Assembly (NCBI RefSeq): GCF_001457415.1
Contig: NZ_LN881720.1
Span: forward strand, 124,001 to 188,000
Direction of reading: 5' to 3'
Length of the DNA stretch: 64,000 nt
Source: Gorillibacterium timonense
GTDB taxonomy: Bacteria > Bacillota > Bacilli > Paenibacillales > NBRC-103111
Part shown: one piece after another, positions 52,804 through 61,867 of the stretch
Numbering within the stretch: position 1 is the first letter of the stretch
Layout: each line of letters opens with the position of its first letter
Notes under the pieces: generated by a model
Database searches by the model: none
The model's input: the letters and a program-made list of their open reading frames with translations, nothing else
What the model was told of the DNA's origin: nothing
Position numbers and translations under genes: made by a program

Positions 52804-55314
52804 ATGTTGGGAATGGTTAAGAAGATGTTCGGCGATCAGAACGAGCGCGACATCAAGAAGATGATGAAGACGGTGGAACGGATCAATGCGTTAGAGCCGG
52901 AGATCCAAAAGCTCTCCGATGAAGCGCTCCGGGCCAAGACCGAAGAATACAAGAAGCGGCACGCCGACGGGGAATCGCTCGACGATCTCTTGCCGGAAGC
53001 CTTTGCTACCGTGCGGGAAGCTTCCAAGCGTACGATCGAAAAACGGCATTTTGACGTTCAGATGATCGGGGGAATCGTGCTGCATACCGGCAAGATCTCC
53101 GAGATGAAGACCGGGGAAGGGAAAACGCTGGTCGCAACGCTTCCCCTTTATCTGAATGCATTGACGGGCAAGGGCGTACACCTGATTACCGCCAACGATT
53201 ACCTGGCTACCGTCGGTGCCGAGGAAATGGGCAAGATCTACACCTTCCTTGGACTTACCGTCGGGTTGAACCTTCATAATATGGACCATGCGGATAAGCA
53301 AGCGGCTTATGCATGCGACATCACGTACGGAACGAACAATGAATTCGGCTTCGACTATCTGCGCGACAATATGGTGCTTTACAGCGAACAGATGGTGCAG
53401 CGCCCGCTGTACTACGCCATCGTCGACGAAGTCGACTCCATTCTGATCGACGAAGCCCGGACTCCGCTCATCATCTCCGGACAAGCCGCCAAGTCGACCG
53501 AGCTTTATATCGCGGCCGACCGCTTTGTGATCCGACTGAAGCCAGAAACGGACTATACCGTTGATATCAAGCTGAAGAGCGTCATGCTGACCGAAGAAGG
53601 GGTAGCCAAGGCCGAGAAAATGTTCGGCGTGGACAACCTCTACGATCACGCCCATGTTACGCTCAATCATCATATCACCCAAGCCTTGAAGGCCCACGTC
53701 ATCATGCACCGCGACCAGGATTATGTCGTTCAGGATGACGAAGTCATCATCGTCGACGAATTTACCGGCCGCCTCATGACTGGCCGCCGTTACAGCGAAG
53801 GCCTGCATCAGGCGATCGAAGCCAAGGAAGGGCTGAAGGTGCAGAACGAGAGCATGACGCTCGCGACGATCACCTTCCAGAACTATTTCCGCATGTATCG
53901 CAAGCTGGCTGGGATGACCGGTACGGCGAAGACCGAAGAGGAAGAATTCAAGAAAATCTACGGTCTCGATGTCGTCGTTGTGCCCACCAACAAGCCGATG
54001 ATCCGCAAGGATATACCGGACGTCGTCTATAAATCCGTCGGCAGCAAGTTCCGCGCCGTTGTGAATGAAATCGTCGAGCGGCACAAGAACAACCAGCCGG
54101 TGCTAGTCGGTACGGTCTCGATCGAGAACTCGGAGCTGCTGTCTGATATGCTGAAGAAGAAGGGCGTCAAGCACCAGGTGCTGAACGCCAAGTTCCACCG
54201 CGAGGAAGCGGAGATCGTGGCTCTGGCCGGTCAGCCGGGTGCGGTTACCATCGCGACCAACATGGCGGGCCGCGGGACCGACATTTTGCTCGGTCCGGGA
54301 GTGCCGGAGCTCGGCGGTCTGCATATCATAGGCACTGAGCGGCATGAGAGCCGCCGGATTGATAATCAGCTGCGCGGCCGTTCGGGGCGCCAAGGCGACC
54401 CGGGCTCTTCGCAGTTCTACATCTCCCTGGAGGATGAGTTGATGCGCCGGTTCGGCGCGGAGAACATCATGGGGATGATGGAGCGGTTCGGCTTCGAAGA
54501 GGATCAGCCGATCGAGAGCAAGCTGGTATCGCGTGCCATCGAATCCGCTCAGAAGCGCGTAGAAGGCAACAACTTCGACGTCCGGAAGGTCGTCCTCCAA
54601 TACGACGATGTCATGAACCAGCAGCGTAATGTCATCTACAAGCAGCGTCGTGATGTCATCGAGTCGGATAATATCCGCGGAATCGTCGAAGGCATGCTGT
54701 ACCCGGTACTGGAACGGGCGGTGCATTCCCATTGTCCGCAGGAGCAGATCCCGGAAGAATGGGATTATGAAGGCTTGATCAAGTTCATCCACGCCACCTT
54801 CCTGCCGGAAGGCACCCTCACCCGCGACGATCTGTGGGGCAAGGAACCGGAAGAGATGGAAGAGATGCTGAAGGACAAGATCGCCGCCCTGTACAACGAG
54901 CGCGAAGAGCTGATCGGCACCGAGCACATGCGCGAGTTCGAGAAGGTCGTTGTACTGCGTGCAGTCGACAGCAAGTGGATGGATCACATCGACGCCATGG
55001 ATCAGCTGCGCCAAGGCATTCACCTGCGTGCTTACGGCGGTACCGACCCGCTGCGCGAGTATCAGTTTGAAGGCTTCGAAATGTTCAACGAAATGATCGA
55101 GAGCGTGCAGGAAGAAGTTGCGCTCTACATCATGAAAGCGCAGGTCGAAGTCAACAACCTGGAGCGTCAAGCCGTAGCGGAAGGGCAGGCGGTTGACCCG
55201 AGCGGCGAGCCTGCCGAGAAGCGCCCGGCGAAGCGCGACGAGAAGGTAGGCCGTAATGACCTCTGCCCCTGCGGCAGCGGGAAGAAATACAAGCATTGCC
55301 ACGGGCAAGCGTAA
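52804..55314 (+). CDS. secA: Preprotein translocase ATPase SecA
   Basis: 836 aa, full length. ATG 52804 after AAAGGGG. Walker [42 protein letters not shown], and [15 protein letters not shown] of the second motor domain; the C-terminus ends with the zinc site [14 protein letters not shown]. SecA drives secretory proteins, including the SLH proteins above, through SecYEG. The 330-base gap before it contains the hpf terminator; no small gene is evident. Confidence 0.98.
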   Translation: MLGMVKKMFGDQNERDIKKMMKTVERINALEPEIQKLSDEALRAKTEEYKKRHADGESLDDLLPEAFATVREASKRTIEKRHFDVQMIGGIVLHTGKISEMKTGEGKTLVATLPLYLNALTGKGVHLITANDYLATVGAEEMGKIYTFLGLTVGLNLHNMDHADKQAAYACDITYGTNNEFGFDYLRDNMVLYSEQMVQRPLYYAIVDEVDSILIDEARTPLIISGQAAKSTELYIAADRFVIRLKPETDYTVDIKLKSVMLTEEGVAKAEKMFGVDNLYDHAHVTLNHHITQALKAHVIMHRDQDYVVQDDEVIIVDEFTGRLMTGRRYSEGLHQAIEAKEGLKVQNESMTLATITFQNYFRMYRKLAGMTGTAKTEEEEFKKIYGLDVVVVPTNKPMIRKDIPDVVYKSVGSKFRAVVNEIVERHKNNQPVLVGTVSIENSELLSDMLKKKGVKHQVLNAKFHREEAEIVALAGQPGAVTIATNMAGRGTDILLGPGVPELGGLHIIGTERHESRRIDNQLRGRSGRQGDPGSSQFYISLEDELMRRFGAENIMGMMERFGFEEDQPIESKLVSRAIESAQKRVEGNNFDVRKVVLQYDDVMNQQRNVIYKQRRDVIESDNIRGIVEGMLYPVLERAVHSHCPQEQIPEEWDYEGLIKFIHATFLPEGTLTRDDLWGKEPEEMEEMLKDKIAALYNEREELIGTEHMREFEKVVVLRAVDSKWMDHIDAMDQLRQGIHLRAYGGTDPLREYQFEGFEMFNEMIESVQEEVALYIMKAQVEVNNLERQAVAEGQAVDPSGEPAEKRPAKRDEKVGRNDLCPCGSGKKYKHCHGQA

Positions 55315-55409
55315 AGCATAAGGTAAACCAAGAGCGCATCGAACAGGAAAGGGAGGCCTCGGCTTTCCTTTCCTTTCATCGCTTAAGGATAAAAAGGAGA
55401 GATCGCGAA

Positions 55410-56538
55410 ATGTTTGATGTAGTAGACGTAAAGCAAGACCTGCGGGAAGTGGCAGGCCGATTACAGAACCTTAGGGGGTCTCTTTGACTTAGATCTCAAA
55501 ACGGAACAGATTGCCGACTTTGAGGAAAAGATGACCGCACCCGACTTCTGGGACGACAATGACCGCGCGCAAAAGCTGATCGCCGAGATGAACGCGGTGA
55601 AATCGGTAGCGGCTGATTTTGAAGCGCTGAATACGGAATACGAGGACCTGGCGACCATGCTGGAGCTGGTGGAGGAAGAGCAGGACGAAAGCATGGTGAA
55701 CGACCTGCGTCAGGGGACGAAGGTGCTGGTTACCAAGCTGGAAGCCTATGAGCTGCAGCTGCTGCTCAACCAGCCATACGATCGGTTGAACGCGATCCTG
55801 GAGCTTCACCCCGGCGCCGGCGGCACCGAGTCCCAGGACTGGGCCGAGCAGTTGCTTCGCATGTACCGCCGCTGGGCGGAGAAACGAGGCTTCAAGGTAG
55901 AGGTGCTCGACTATCTGCCCGGAGATGAAGCGGGTGTAAAGAGCGTCACCCTGTTGATCAAGGGATACAATGCATACGGCTATCTGAAGGTGGAAAAGGG
56001 CGTGCACCGTCTCGTCCGGATTTCTCCCTTCGATGCGTCGGGACGACGGCACACCTCCTTCGTATCGTGCGATGTCGTGCCGGAGATCGACGATACGATC
56101 GACATCGAGATCCGCTCGGAGGATCTCAAGGTCGACACTTATCGTTCCAGCGGCGCGGGCGGCCAGCACATCAACACCACCGACTCGGCCGTGCGGATTA
56201 CGCACATGCCCACGGGCATCGTAGTATCATGCCAAAACGAGCGTTCGCAGATCAAGAACCGCGAGCGCGCGATGACCATGCTGCGCTCCAAGCTGTATGA
56301 GCGCCGCATCGAGGAGCAGAAGAAGGAGCTCGCCGAGATCCGCGGCGTGCAATCCGATATCGCCTGGGGCAGCCAGATCCGCTCCTACGTCTTCCATCCG
56401 TACAGCATGGTGAAGGATCACCGCACCGGCGCGGAGACTGGCAACGTCGGCTCCGTCATGGATGGGGAGATCGATTTCCTGATCGATGCCGCACTTCGCG
56501 GAGAGATGAATAAGAACCCGGATGACGACCGGGAATAA
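55410..56538 (+). CDS. prfB: Peptide chain release factor 2 with programmed +1 frameshift
   Basis: About 375 aa made by joining frame 55410-55484 with 55486-56538. The first 25 codons ([20 protein letters not shown]..) end in the in-frame TGA at 55485-55487; CTT-TGA-C with the upstream AGGGGG (Shine-Dalgarno-like, three bases before) is the conserved frameshift signal that senses RF2 levels. Domain 3 has the GGQ loop ([19 protein letters not shown]). RF2 releases the chain at UGA/UAA. AAGGAGAGATCGCGA precedes the ATG. It is in the usual place after secA. Confidence 0.97.
55473..55488 (+). other. prfB programmed frameshift site
   Basis: AGGGGG (55473-55478) stands three bases before CTT (55482-55484) TGA (55485-55487) C. 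Slippage of one base lets the ribosome read GAC and go on. Confidence 0.95.
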
Positions 56539-56595
56539 ACATGATCGGCTAGCGAATACCGGATAGGCTTCGGTTTCCAGCCTATAAATCAAACG

Positions 56596-56626
56596 AACCC
56601 CCTTGCCTGCGTAGGCAAGGGGGTTT
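56596..56626. terminator. Bidirectional terminator between prfB and the DUF975 gene
   Basis: Perfect 13-bp stem AACCCCCTTGCCT (56596-56608) and AGGCAAGGGGGTT (56613-56625), loop GCGT. It serves prfB and possibly also the convergent gene. Confidence 0.9.
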
Positions 56627-56665
56627 CATTTGTTTTACACCAATTATTCCGAAGGGGCGGCGTCC

Positions 56666-57379
56666 TTATCCAGCGAACGCTTCGCTTGGTTTGTTCTTCT
56701 CGTAGAACACGGCCGTGGTCGTCCCGATGTAGGGCAGCAGCCAGAGCAGGCCGATCCCGAAAGTGAGCATCGCGAGCAGCATCCAACCGAAGAAGGTGAG
56801 CTCCAGGACGAGCAGCTTCCAGGTGAGTCCTTTCATCATGCTCCAGCTGGCCTTGATCGCGCGCCACCCCCGGAGCTCGGGTTTATCCTTAAGCAGAAAG
56901 AGGGTCATGCTGGTCTTCAGCCCCACATAAAGCGAAGGGATCAGAACAAGGACAATGAGAATGAGCAGGAAGGCGCCGGTGTTCTTTTCCACGACAGCGG
57001 CATCGATCTGGCCGTACGGGAGGATGCCATACATCAGGAATAATACGACAAAACCGGGAAGGGTAGCGACGATCACCAGAAGCGATTGAAGGATTCCCGT
57101 CCAGATCACAGAAGTGAAGGATCGGAATCCATCGAACAAATTGGAAAACTGCGGACGATTTCCCCGGGCAATCTCCAGAAAGATCCAGCTCGATCCTACG
57201 GTGAGCAGGAAGGTGATGAGCCAGCTGAGAAGGTCGGTGAGAAAGACCAGGTTGTTGCTGGTGTTCTGCAGCAGCACGGATACAACCGCGCTGAACAGAG
57301 TGATGCCGACGGCAAGTCCCCATTTGCCCTGAAGAGACGCGAATGCCGCTTGCCGGTATTGTTTGGATGACCATTCCAT
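56666..57379 (-). CDS. DUF975 family integral membrane protein
   Basis: 237 aa from ATG 57379 with GAGGTGG upstream; a GTG at 57391 has the site too near. Five to six hydrophobic segments (WGLAVGITLFSAVVSVLL, LLSWLITFLLTVGSSWIFL, SLLVIVATLPGFVVLFLM, AFLLILIVLVLIPSLYVGL, LLVLELTFFGWMLLAMLTFGIGLLWLL). The typical GxxGWxxIKAS(W)xM-type motif (RGWRAIKASWSMMKG) matches DUF975. Function unknown. It stands alone in convergent position to prfB. Confidence 0.85.
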   Translation of the reverse strand: MEWSSKQYRQAAFASLQGKWGLAVGITLFSAVVSVLLQNTSNNLVFLTDLLSWLITFLLTVGSSWIFLEIARGNRPQFSNLFDGFRSFTSVIWTGILQSLLVIVATLPGFVVLFLMYGILPYGQIDAAVVEKNTGAFLLILIVLVLIPSLYVGLKTSMTLFLLKDKPELRGWRAIKASWSMMKGLTWKLLVLELTFFGWMLLAMLTFGIGLLWLLPYIGTTTAVFYEKNKPSEAFAG

Positions 57380-57391
57380 ATAAGATTCCAC

Positions 57392-57792
57392 CTCTGAGGA
57401 GAGCAGCTTCTCGATGCTGCAGAATTCAACTGATGTCTATGGTACGTTTCGCGGAAGAGAGGGTTTCAGGATCGATTCGTCTAGTAGAGCCGCGAACCCC
57501 CATCTTCCTTTCAAGGAGTTACGAGCGATTTTCCGGGCCTGCGTCAAATTCATTTTATGCCTCTTTCGTATCAAGAATGTATCTTCTTTTACCGGGCCTG
57601 ATTATGCCGGGAAAACACGCTAAGAGGTTTCCTCTGGCAAGCAGGCATCTAGTATGCAGTCAGCGTATCTAGTGAAAGATTCTCTTTAAAAAGCGAAAGT
57701 CCTCCTCGTTTCGACAGCATTTTCGGTACCGAGATGATAGAAAGGATAGGAAGTCGGATTTCCGCCGTCCGCATTGGAGAGGAGAGAACGAA
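57392..57792. other. 401-base stretch without a recognisable gene
   Basis: No open frame with coding character, RNA gene or terminator was recognised. The only repeat seen is CCGGGCCTG at 57533-57541 and 57592-57600, in the same direction. It lies between the divergent starts of the DUF975 and protease genes, so it should hold their promoters; none is close to consensus. Confidence 0.6.
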
Positions 57793-58461
57793 ATGAGTGG
57801 TTGGGTGATCCTGATGGTGTTCGCGCCGCTAATGCTGATAGGTGCTGTTCCCCTGAGCATGGCTCGAGTGACCAAGAAGTTGGAGCTTGAACGGCTGCCG
57901 GACCCAGAGCTTCAGGATAAGCTGCAAAGGATTCATGAGCAGATGGAACTCCAGCCGATCGAGATTGGGGTTTGGAAAGCGCCGGAATCGAACCGCAAAG
58001 CGAAGATCTTCTTGACGGGCGGCAGTCCCCGAAGGCTGATCCTCTCCGACGTCTTGTTGGAGCAGGCCTCTGTCGATGAGATTGGCGCGTTAGCTACGCA
58101 TGAGTTCGCTCATTGGAAGCTGGGGCATCTCAAGATCCGAACGGGAGTCATGCTGCTTATTCTTGGAGTGCTTCTTCCCGTTGTCGCGCTTGGCCTTGTG
58201 CCGGCAGAACGGATCGGTTGGCAGGCTCTCCTCACGGCGGCTTTCTTGCTGCTCTATCTGGCGATTCAATTGAAAGGGTTGCGCGGCTGGTTTGAACATG
58301 AGGCGGACCGGTACGTTCTGGGGGCTGGTGTACCTGCCGAGACCTATTTAACGGCCCTTGCGGTTATCGAGCAAGGAAGCGGCCGAAATCCCGATTCCGT
58401 CCGGCCGTCTCTTGCCGCGCGAATGAAGCGAATCCATGAGTGGAAGCCCACATCGGCTTGA
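57793..58461 (+). CDS. M48-like zinc metallopeptidase with membrane segments
   Basis: 222 aa. Zinc motif HEFAHWKLGH (HExxH) at residues about 102-106 and a downstream EHEADRYVLG that supplies the third ligand as in M48 peptidases. An N-terminal membrane segment (1-25) and two near 115-155 put the active site at the membrane face. Shorter than HtpX (about 290 aa). GGAGAGGAGAGAACGAA precedes ATG. Its role is unknown; it may be in envelope protein quality control. Confidence 0.85.
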   Translation: MSGWVILMVFAPLMLIGAVPLSMARVTKKLELERLPDPELQDKLQRIHEQMELQPIEIGVWKAPESNRKAKIFLTGGSPRRLILSDVLLEQASVDEIGALATHEFAHWKLGHLKIRTGVMLLILGVLLPVVALGLVPAERIGWQALLTAAFLLLYLAIQLKGLRGWFEHEADRYVLGAGVPAETYLTALAVIEQGSGRNPDSVRPSLAARMKRIHEWKPTSA

Positions 58462-58532
58462 AAGCACGTCCTGGCGGGAATTATGACGCTAAGGTTCGGG
58501 GTTGCATACCGGACGTCCGCATGTGCGGGCTT

Positions 58533-59312
58533 TCAATTCCCTGCCGGTTTCGATTCCTTGTGGCGCATAAGCTCGGATACCGTGACGAAGCGGTACCCGC
58601 GATTGGAGAGCTCCGGCAGTATCTTTTGCAGAGCCGCTGCCGTCTGGCTCTTTCCCTCGACGTGATCATGGAACAGGATGATGTCGCCATTGCGCGCATT
58701 GGTCAGCACCTTACGGATGATCTTCTCCGTTCCGGGACGGTTCCAATCCTCCGTATCCTGGTGCCAGGACCACAGCACGGTCTTGTAACCGGCCTGCTTC
58801 GCTCCATCCACGACAGCTTGTCCGTAGTAGCCTCCGGGCGGACGAAACAGAACGGGCTTTTGCCCGGTTGCGCGCAGGATCGCTTCATCGGTGCGGGTGA
58901 TCTCGGAGTTCAGAACCTCGCGAGTGATGGGACGGTTGAAATAGCGGTGAGTGTACGTATGGTTGGCGATCTCATGGCCCTCCAACACTTCCCGGGCGGC
59001 GAGCTCCGGGTACTGCTCGACTTTTTTGCCGAGGACGAAAAAGGTGGCCTTCGCCTGATACTGGCTCAGAAGGTCGAGAATCAGCGGAGTTTCCTCGGGA
59101 TCGGGACCGTCGTCGAACGTGAGGGCGATGAGCTTCTCGGTCATCGGAACCTCCCAGACGATATCGCCGCGAGCTTCGTAATAATCGCGTCCTCTGGTTG
59201 GAGTGAAGGATGAGCTTGAAGCGGCAGCCGGGGGGAGGCCCGAGCCGATCAGGAGAAGGACGATGACGATCAAGGTGATACTTGTGTAGACACGAGGCTT
59301 TGCCCATTTCAT
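58533..59312 (-). CDS. Secreted polysaccharide deacetylase
   Basis: 259 aa from ATG 59312 (GGAG 12 bases upstream). Residues 7-32 are a signal or anchor segment (VYTSITLIVIVLLLIGSGLPPAAA). The NodB domain spans about 60-245: TFDDGPDPEETPLI (catalytic Asp and zinc Asp), HEIANHTYTH (His-x3-His), RPPGG, WSWHQDTEDW and LFHDH. It removes acetyl groups from wall glycans; peptidoglycan GlcNAc is the likeliest substrate. Its exact type (PdaA/PdaB-like) cannot be told. Confidence 0.92.
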   Translation of the reverse strand: MKWAKPRVYTSITLIVIVLLLIGSGLPPAAASSSSFTPTRGRDYYEARGDIVWEVPMTEKLIALTFDDGPDPEETPLILDLLSQYQAKATFFVLGKKVEQYPELAAREVLEGHEIANHTYTHRYFNRPITREVLNSEITRTDEAILRATGQKPVLFRPPGGYYGQAVVDGAKQAGYKTVLWSWHQDTEDWNRPGTEKIIRKVLTNARNGDIILFHDHVEGKSQTAAALQKILPELSNRGYRFVTVSELMRHKESKPAGN

Positions 59313-59515
59313 GGGGGATTGACACTCCTTTCGAAAATAGCGGTACCCGTTCCCATGCCGATCGACGCCGGTTCTTGTCCATACGATCAAGGATGACAGA
59401 GTACTAGTTTTCCCATCGCCGCCTCCTGCATGCCTGACGGTAATTTCCAGATTCCCGTTTCCTCTTTAGGCTAAAGCTATCATCGTGTTTTCTACGCGAT
59501 GAGGAGGAACGAGTG

Positions 59516-60307
59516 ATGAACAAGCTCGGCTTGGTTTTGGCGGTCGCAATCGGTTTGGGCTGGAGCCTGAATGCGACGGCGGCTGAAAGGAGAAACGCTC
59601 CCGAAGGCGAAACGCCGGCATCCGGCAAAGCGGCAGCCATTGTGATCGACGACTTCGGCAATGGGATGGACGGGACGGAGCAGATGATGAATTTACCATT
59701 CCCCATTACGGTGGCGGTCATGCCCTTTTTGCCTACGACGGAGAAGGACGCGGAAGAAGCGTATTACAAAGGACATGAAGTGATCGTTCACATGCCCATG
59801 GAGCCGTTTACTGGACGAAAAAGCTGGCTGGGTCCCGGTGCGGTCACATGTGACCTGACGGACGAGCAGATTCGCGAGCGGGTGCGGGCAGCGATCGACA
59901 ATGTTCCGCACGCAGTCGGGATAAGCAATCACATGGGCTCAAAGGCGACGTCAAGCGAACGGGTGATGGAGAATGTTCTCGCCGTTTGCCGGGAGCGGGG
60001 GCTGTATTTTTTGGACAGCCATACGAATTATCGCAGTGTCGTCGGCAAAACAGCTCGGAGAATGGGCGTTCAAAGTACCGACAATCAGCTTTTTCTCGAT
60101 GACGTGAAGGATTCAGCGTTGATTCGCAAACAGCTCCAGCTCTTCGGCAAGCTTGTAGAAGAGCAAGGGACGGGGATTGCCATCGGCCATGTTGGGACAG
60201 GCGGCCAAAAAACAGCGGAAGCGGTAAAGGAAGCTCCCCAGGTGATGCCGGGAGTTCGGTTCCTTCGGATGTCCGAAATGTTGAAGATGCGGGGGCTGGA
60301 GAACTAA
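59516..60307 (+). CDS. Divergent polysaccharide deacetylase family protein
   Basis: 263 aa; ATG 59516 six bases after AGGAGGAA. Signal peptide at residues 1-25 (MNKLGLVLAVAIGLGWSLNATAA). The DUF610-type fold carries AIVIDDFGNGMDG, VAVMPFLP, HMPMEPF, GISNHMGSKAT and FLDSHTNYRSVV, the divergent deacetylase set with metal ligands. Probably acts on extracellular polysaccharide. It is divergent to the NodB-type gene, with which it shares a 200-base intergenic region. Confidence 0.88.
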   Translation: MNKLGLVLAVAIGLGWSLNATAAERRNAPEGETPASGKAAAIVIDDFGNGMDGTEQMMNLPFPITVAVMPFLPTTEKDAEEAYYKGHEVIVHMPMEPFTGRKSWLGPGAVTCDLTDEQIRERVRAAIDNVPHAVGISNHMGSKATSSERVMENVLAVCRERGLYFLDSHTNYRSVVGKTARRMGVQSTDNQLFLDDVKDSALIRKQLQLFGKLVEEQGTGIAIGHVGTGGQKTAEAVKEAPQVMPGVRFLRMSEMLKMRGLEN

Positions 60308-60349
60308 TACATGGAGAACGAAAGCGCGGTCAATTTAAGTCGCGTGGAT

Positions 60350-60593
60350 AGGAGCCAGCGAGAGGCCATCGCCGATCGTTACGGGAAGGGTGCGGAAGCA
60401 ACGGTTTGAGCCGAGCGTACTCGTACGCTGTCAGCCCAGCCCTAATCGTGTGGGTATGAATCGTAGTCATTGGGTAGGGGAAGCTCTACGGAGAGCACGG
60501 TTATTAAGCTGACAACATACTTGGTGATACTGGAGGCTCCCCGGAATTATTAGTGAACAAGGCTCTTCTCCCCGCTATCGGGCGAAGGGCTTT
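60350..60593 (+). ncRNA. Structured leader or small RNA with intrinsic terminator upstream of argC
   Basis: GGAGCCAG (60351-60357 region) can pair with CTGG-AG-GCTCC (60530-60540), closing a domain of about 190 bases with internal hairpins AGCGTAC/GTACGCT (60414-60429) and GCTCT/AGAGC (60483-60496). A terminator follows: AAGGCTCTTCTCCCCG (60559-60574) with CGGGCGAAGGGCTTT (60579-60593). No known riboswitch, T-box antiterminator core, tmRNA, SRP RNA or RNase P sequence was recognised. The boundary is approximate. Confidence 0.45.
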
Positions 60594-60713
60594 ATTCGCT
60601 GTATGCAAACGATTGATGCAGAAGAGCGGAGGGTGCAAGAGAAAGAATGCGGTGAAAATCACTGTTGTATCGCAATATGCGGCTGGGGAGCCGGGTATGA
60701 CTTGAAATATAGC

Positions 60714-60751
60714 ATTGAATTATCATGCATAGAAACGTATAATAATACATA
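60714..60751 (+). promoter_or_regulatory. argC promoter with two ArgR operator boxes
   Basis: Promoter: TTGAAT (60715-60720), 17 bases, TATAAT (60738-60743). Two 18-base ARG boxes, ATTGAATTATCATGCATA (60714-60731) and AACGTATAATAATACATA (60734-60751), each match the pattern TNTGNATWWWWATNCANA at about 16 of 18 positions and are separated by two bases, as in known ArgR operators. They cover the -35 and -10, so ArgR with arginine should repress. Confidence 0.75.
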
Positions 60752-60785
60752 TGTTTTTGCGATCGGATGGGAAGGAGAGAGGATC

Positions 60786-61835
60786 ATGGCGGAAAAAATC
60801 AAGGCTGCCATCGTGGGGGCAACGGGATATGGCGGGGGGGGGCTTGTGCGAATTCTGCTTCGGCACCCGCATGCGGAGCTTTCGGCTGTTGTTTCGTCCT
60901 CCTCGGTCGGAGCGTCGCTTACCGAGAGCTTTCCCCACTTGGCAGGTCTGGCTGAGCTGGAGCTCGGTGCCATTGACCCGGAGCTGATCCGCAAGAAGGC
61001 GGATGTCGTCTTCACGGCTACCCCTCATGGAGTGAGCAGCACGCTTGTTCCGCAGCTTTTGGATGCCGGGCTCAAGGTGATCGACTTGTCCGGGGACTTG
61101 AGGCTGAAGGACGGCGAAGACTATAAGAAGTGGTACGGAAAAGAACCTGCGGCGAATGAATACCTGGAGGAAGCCGTCTATGGGCTTGCCGAGGTAAGCG
61201 GGAAGGAAGTGGAGGGCAAGCGGCTCATTTCCAATCCCGGCTGCTATCCAACGGCCACTCTGCTTGGTTTGATACCAGCGCTTGCCGCTGGCTGGATCGA
61301 TCCCGATTCGATCATCATCGACGCGAAGTCGGGCGTATCCGGGGCTGGGCGCGGCTTTTCGCTTTCTTCGCATTATGCAGAAATCAATGATAACATGAAG
61401 CCATACAAGCTGGGCAAGCACCAGCACACGCCTGAGATCGAACAGGCGCTAAGCCTTTGTGCGGGCCGGGATGTAGCCGTCACCTTTACGACTCATCTCG
61501 CTCCGATGACTCGAGGAATTCTGAGCACCATGTATGCCAAGCTGACGGATGATCGGACGGTTGAGGAATTCATTGCCCAGTACCGCAGCTATTACGAAGG
61601 AAGGCCTTTTGTCCGCATTCGGCCCGCTGGACAGTGGCCGGCGTCGAAGGAGGTGGCCGGGTCCAACTATTGCGATATCGGCTTCTCCGTCGATGAACGG
61701 ACTCATCGCGTGACCATCGTGTCGGTCATCGACAATCTGGTGAAGGGTGCCGCCGGTCAGGCGGTGCAGAATTTAAACCTGATGATGGGCTGGGAAGAGA
61801 CTGCCGGTCTGGAATTCTCGCCGTTGTATCCTTGA
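60786..61835 (+). CDS. argC: N-acetyl-gamma-glutamyl-phosphate reductase
   Basis: 349 aa from ATG 60786 (GGAAGGAGAGGATC before). NADP-binding start GATGYGGGGLVRILLRHPHAE, catalytic Cys in ISNPGCYPTA, then KSGVSGAGRG and HRHTPEIEQ-like KHQHTPEIEQ. It reduces N-acetylglutamyl phosphate to the semialdehyde. A run of nine Gs (60834-60842) in its start codes the GGGG. First gene of argC-argJ-argB-argD. Confidence 0.97.
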   Translation: MAEKIKAAIVGATGYGGGGLVRILLRHPHAELSAVVSSSSVGASLTESFPHLAGLAELELGAIDPELIRKKADVVFTATPHGVSSTLVPQLLDAGLKVIDLSGDLRLKDGEDYKKWYGKEPAANEYLEEAVYGLAEVSGKEVEGKRLISNPGCYPTATLLGLIPALAAGWIDPDSIIIDAKSGVSGAGRGFSLSSHYAEINDNMKPYKLGKHQHTPEIEQALSLCAGRDVAVTFTTHLAPMTRGILSTMYAKLTDDRTVEEFIAQYRSYYEGRPFVRIRPAGQWPASKEVAGSNYCDIGFSVDERTHRVTIVSVIDNLVKGAAGQAVQNLNLMMGWEETAGLEFSPLYP

Positions 61836-61867
61836 ACTCGTGCTGATCGAACAGCGGAATCTATGAA

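Noticed and set aside
60310-60600. T-box leader of argC
   Set aside because: The conserved antiterminator core (TGGTACCGCG type) is not present; AGCGAGAG alone is not enough.
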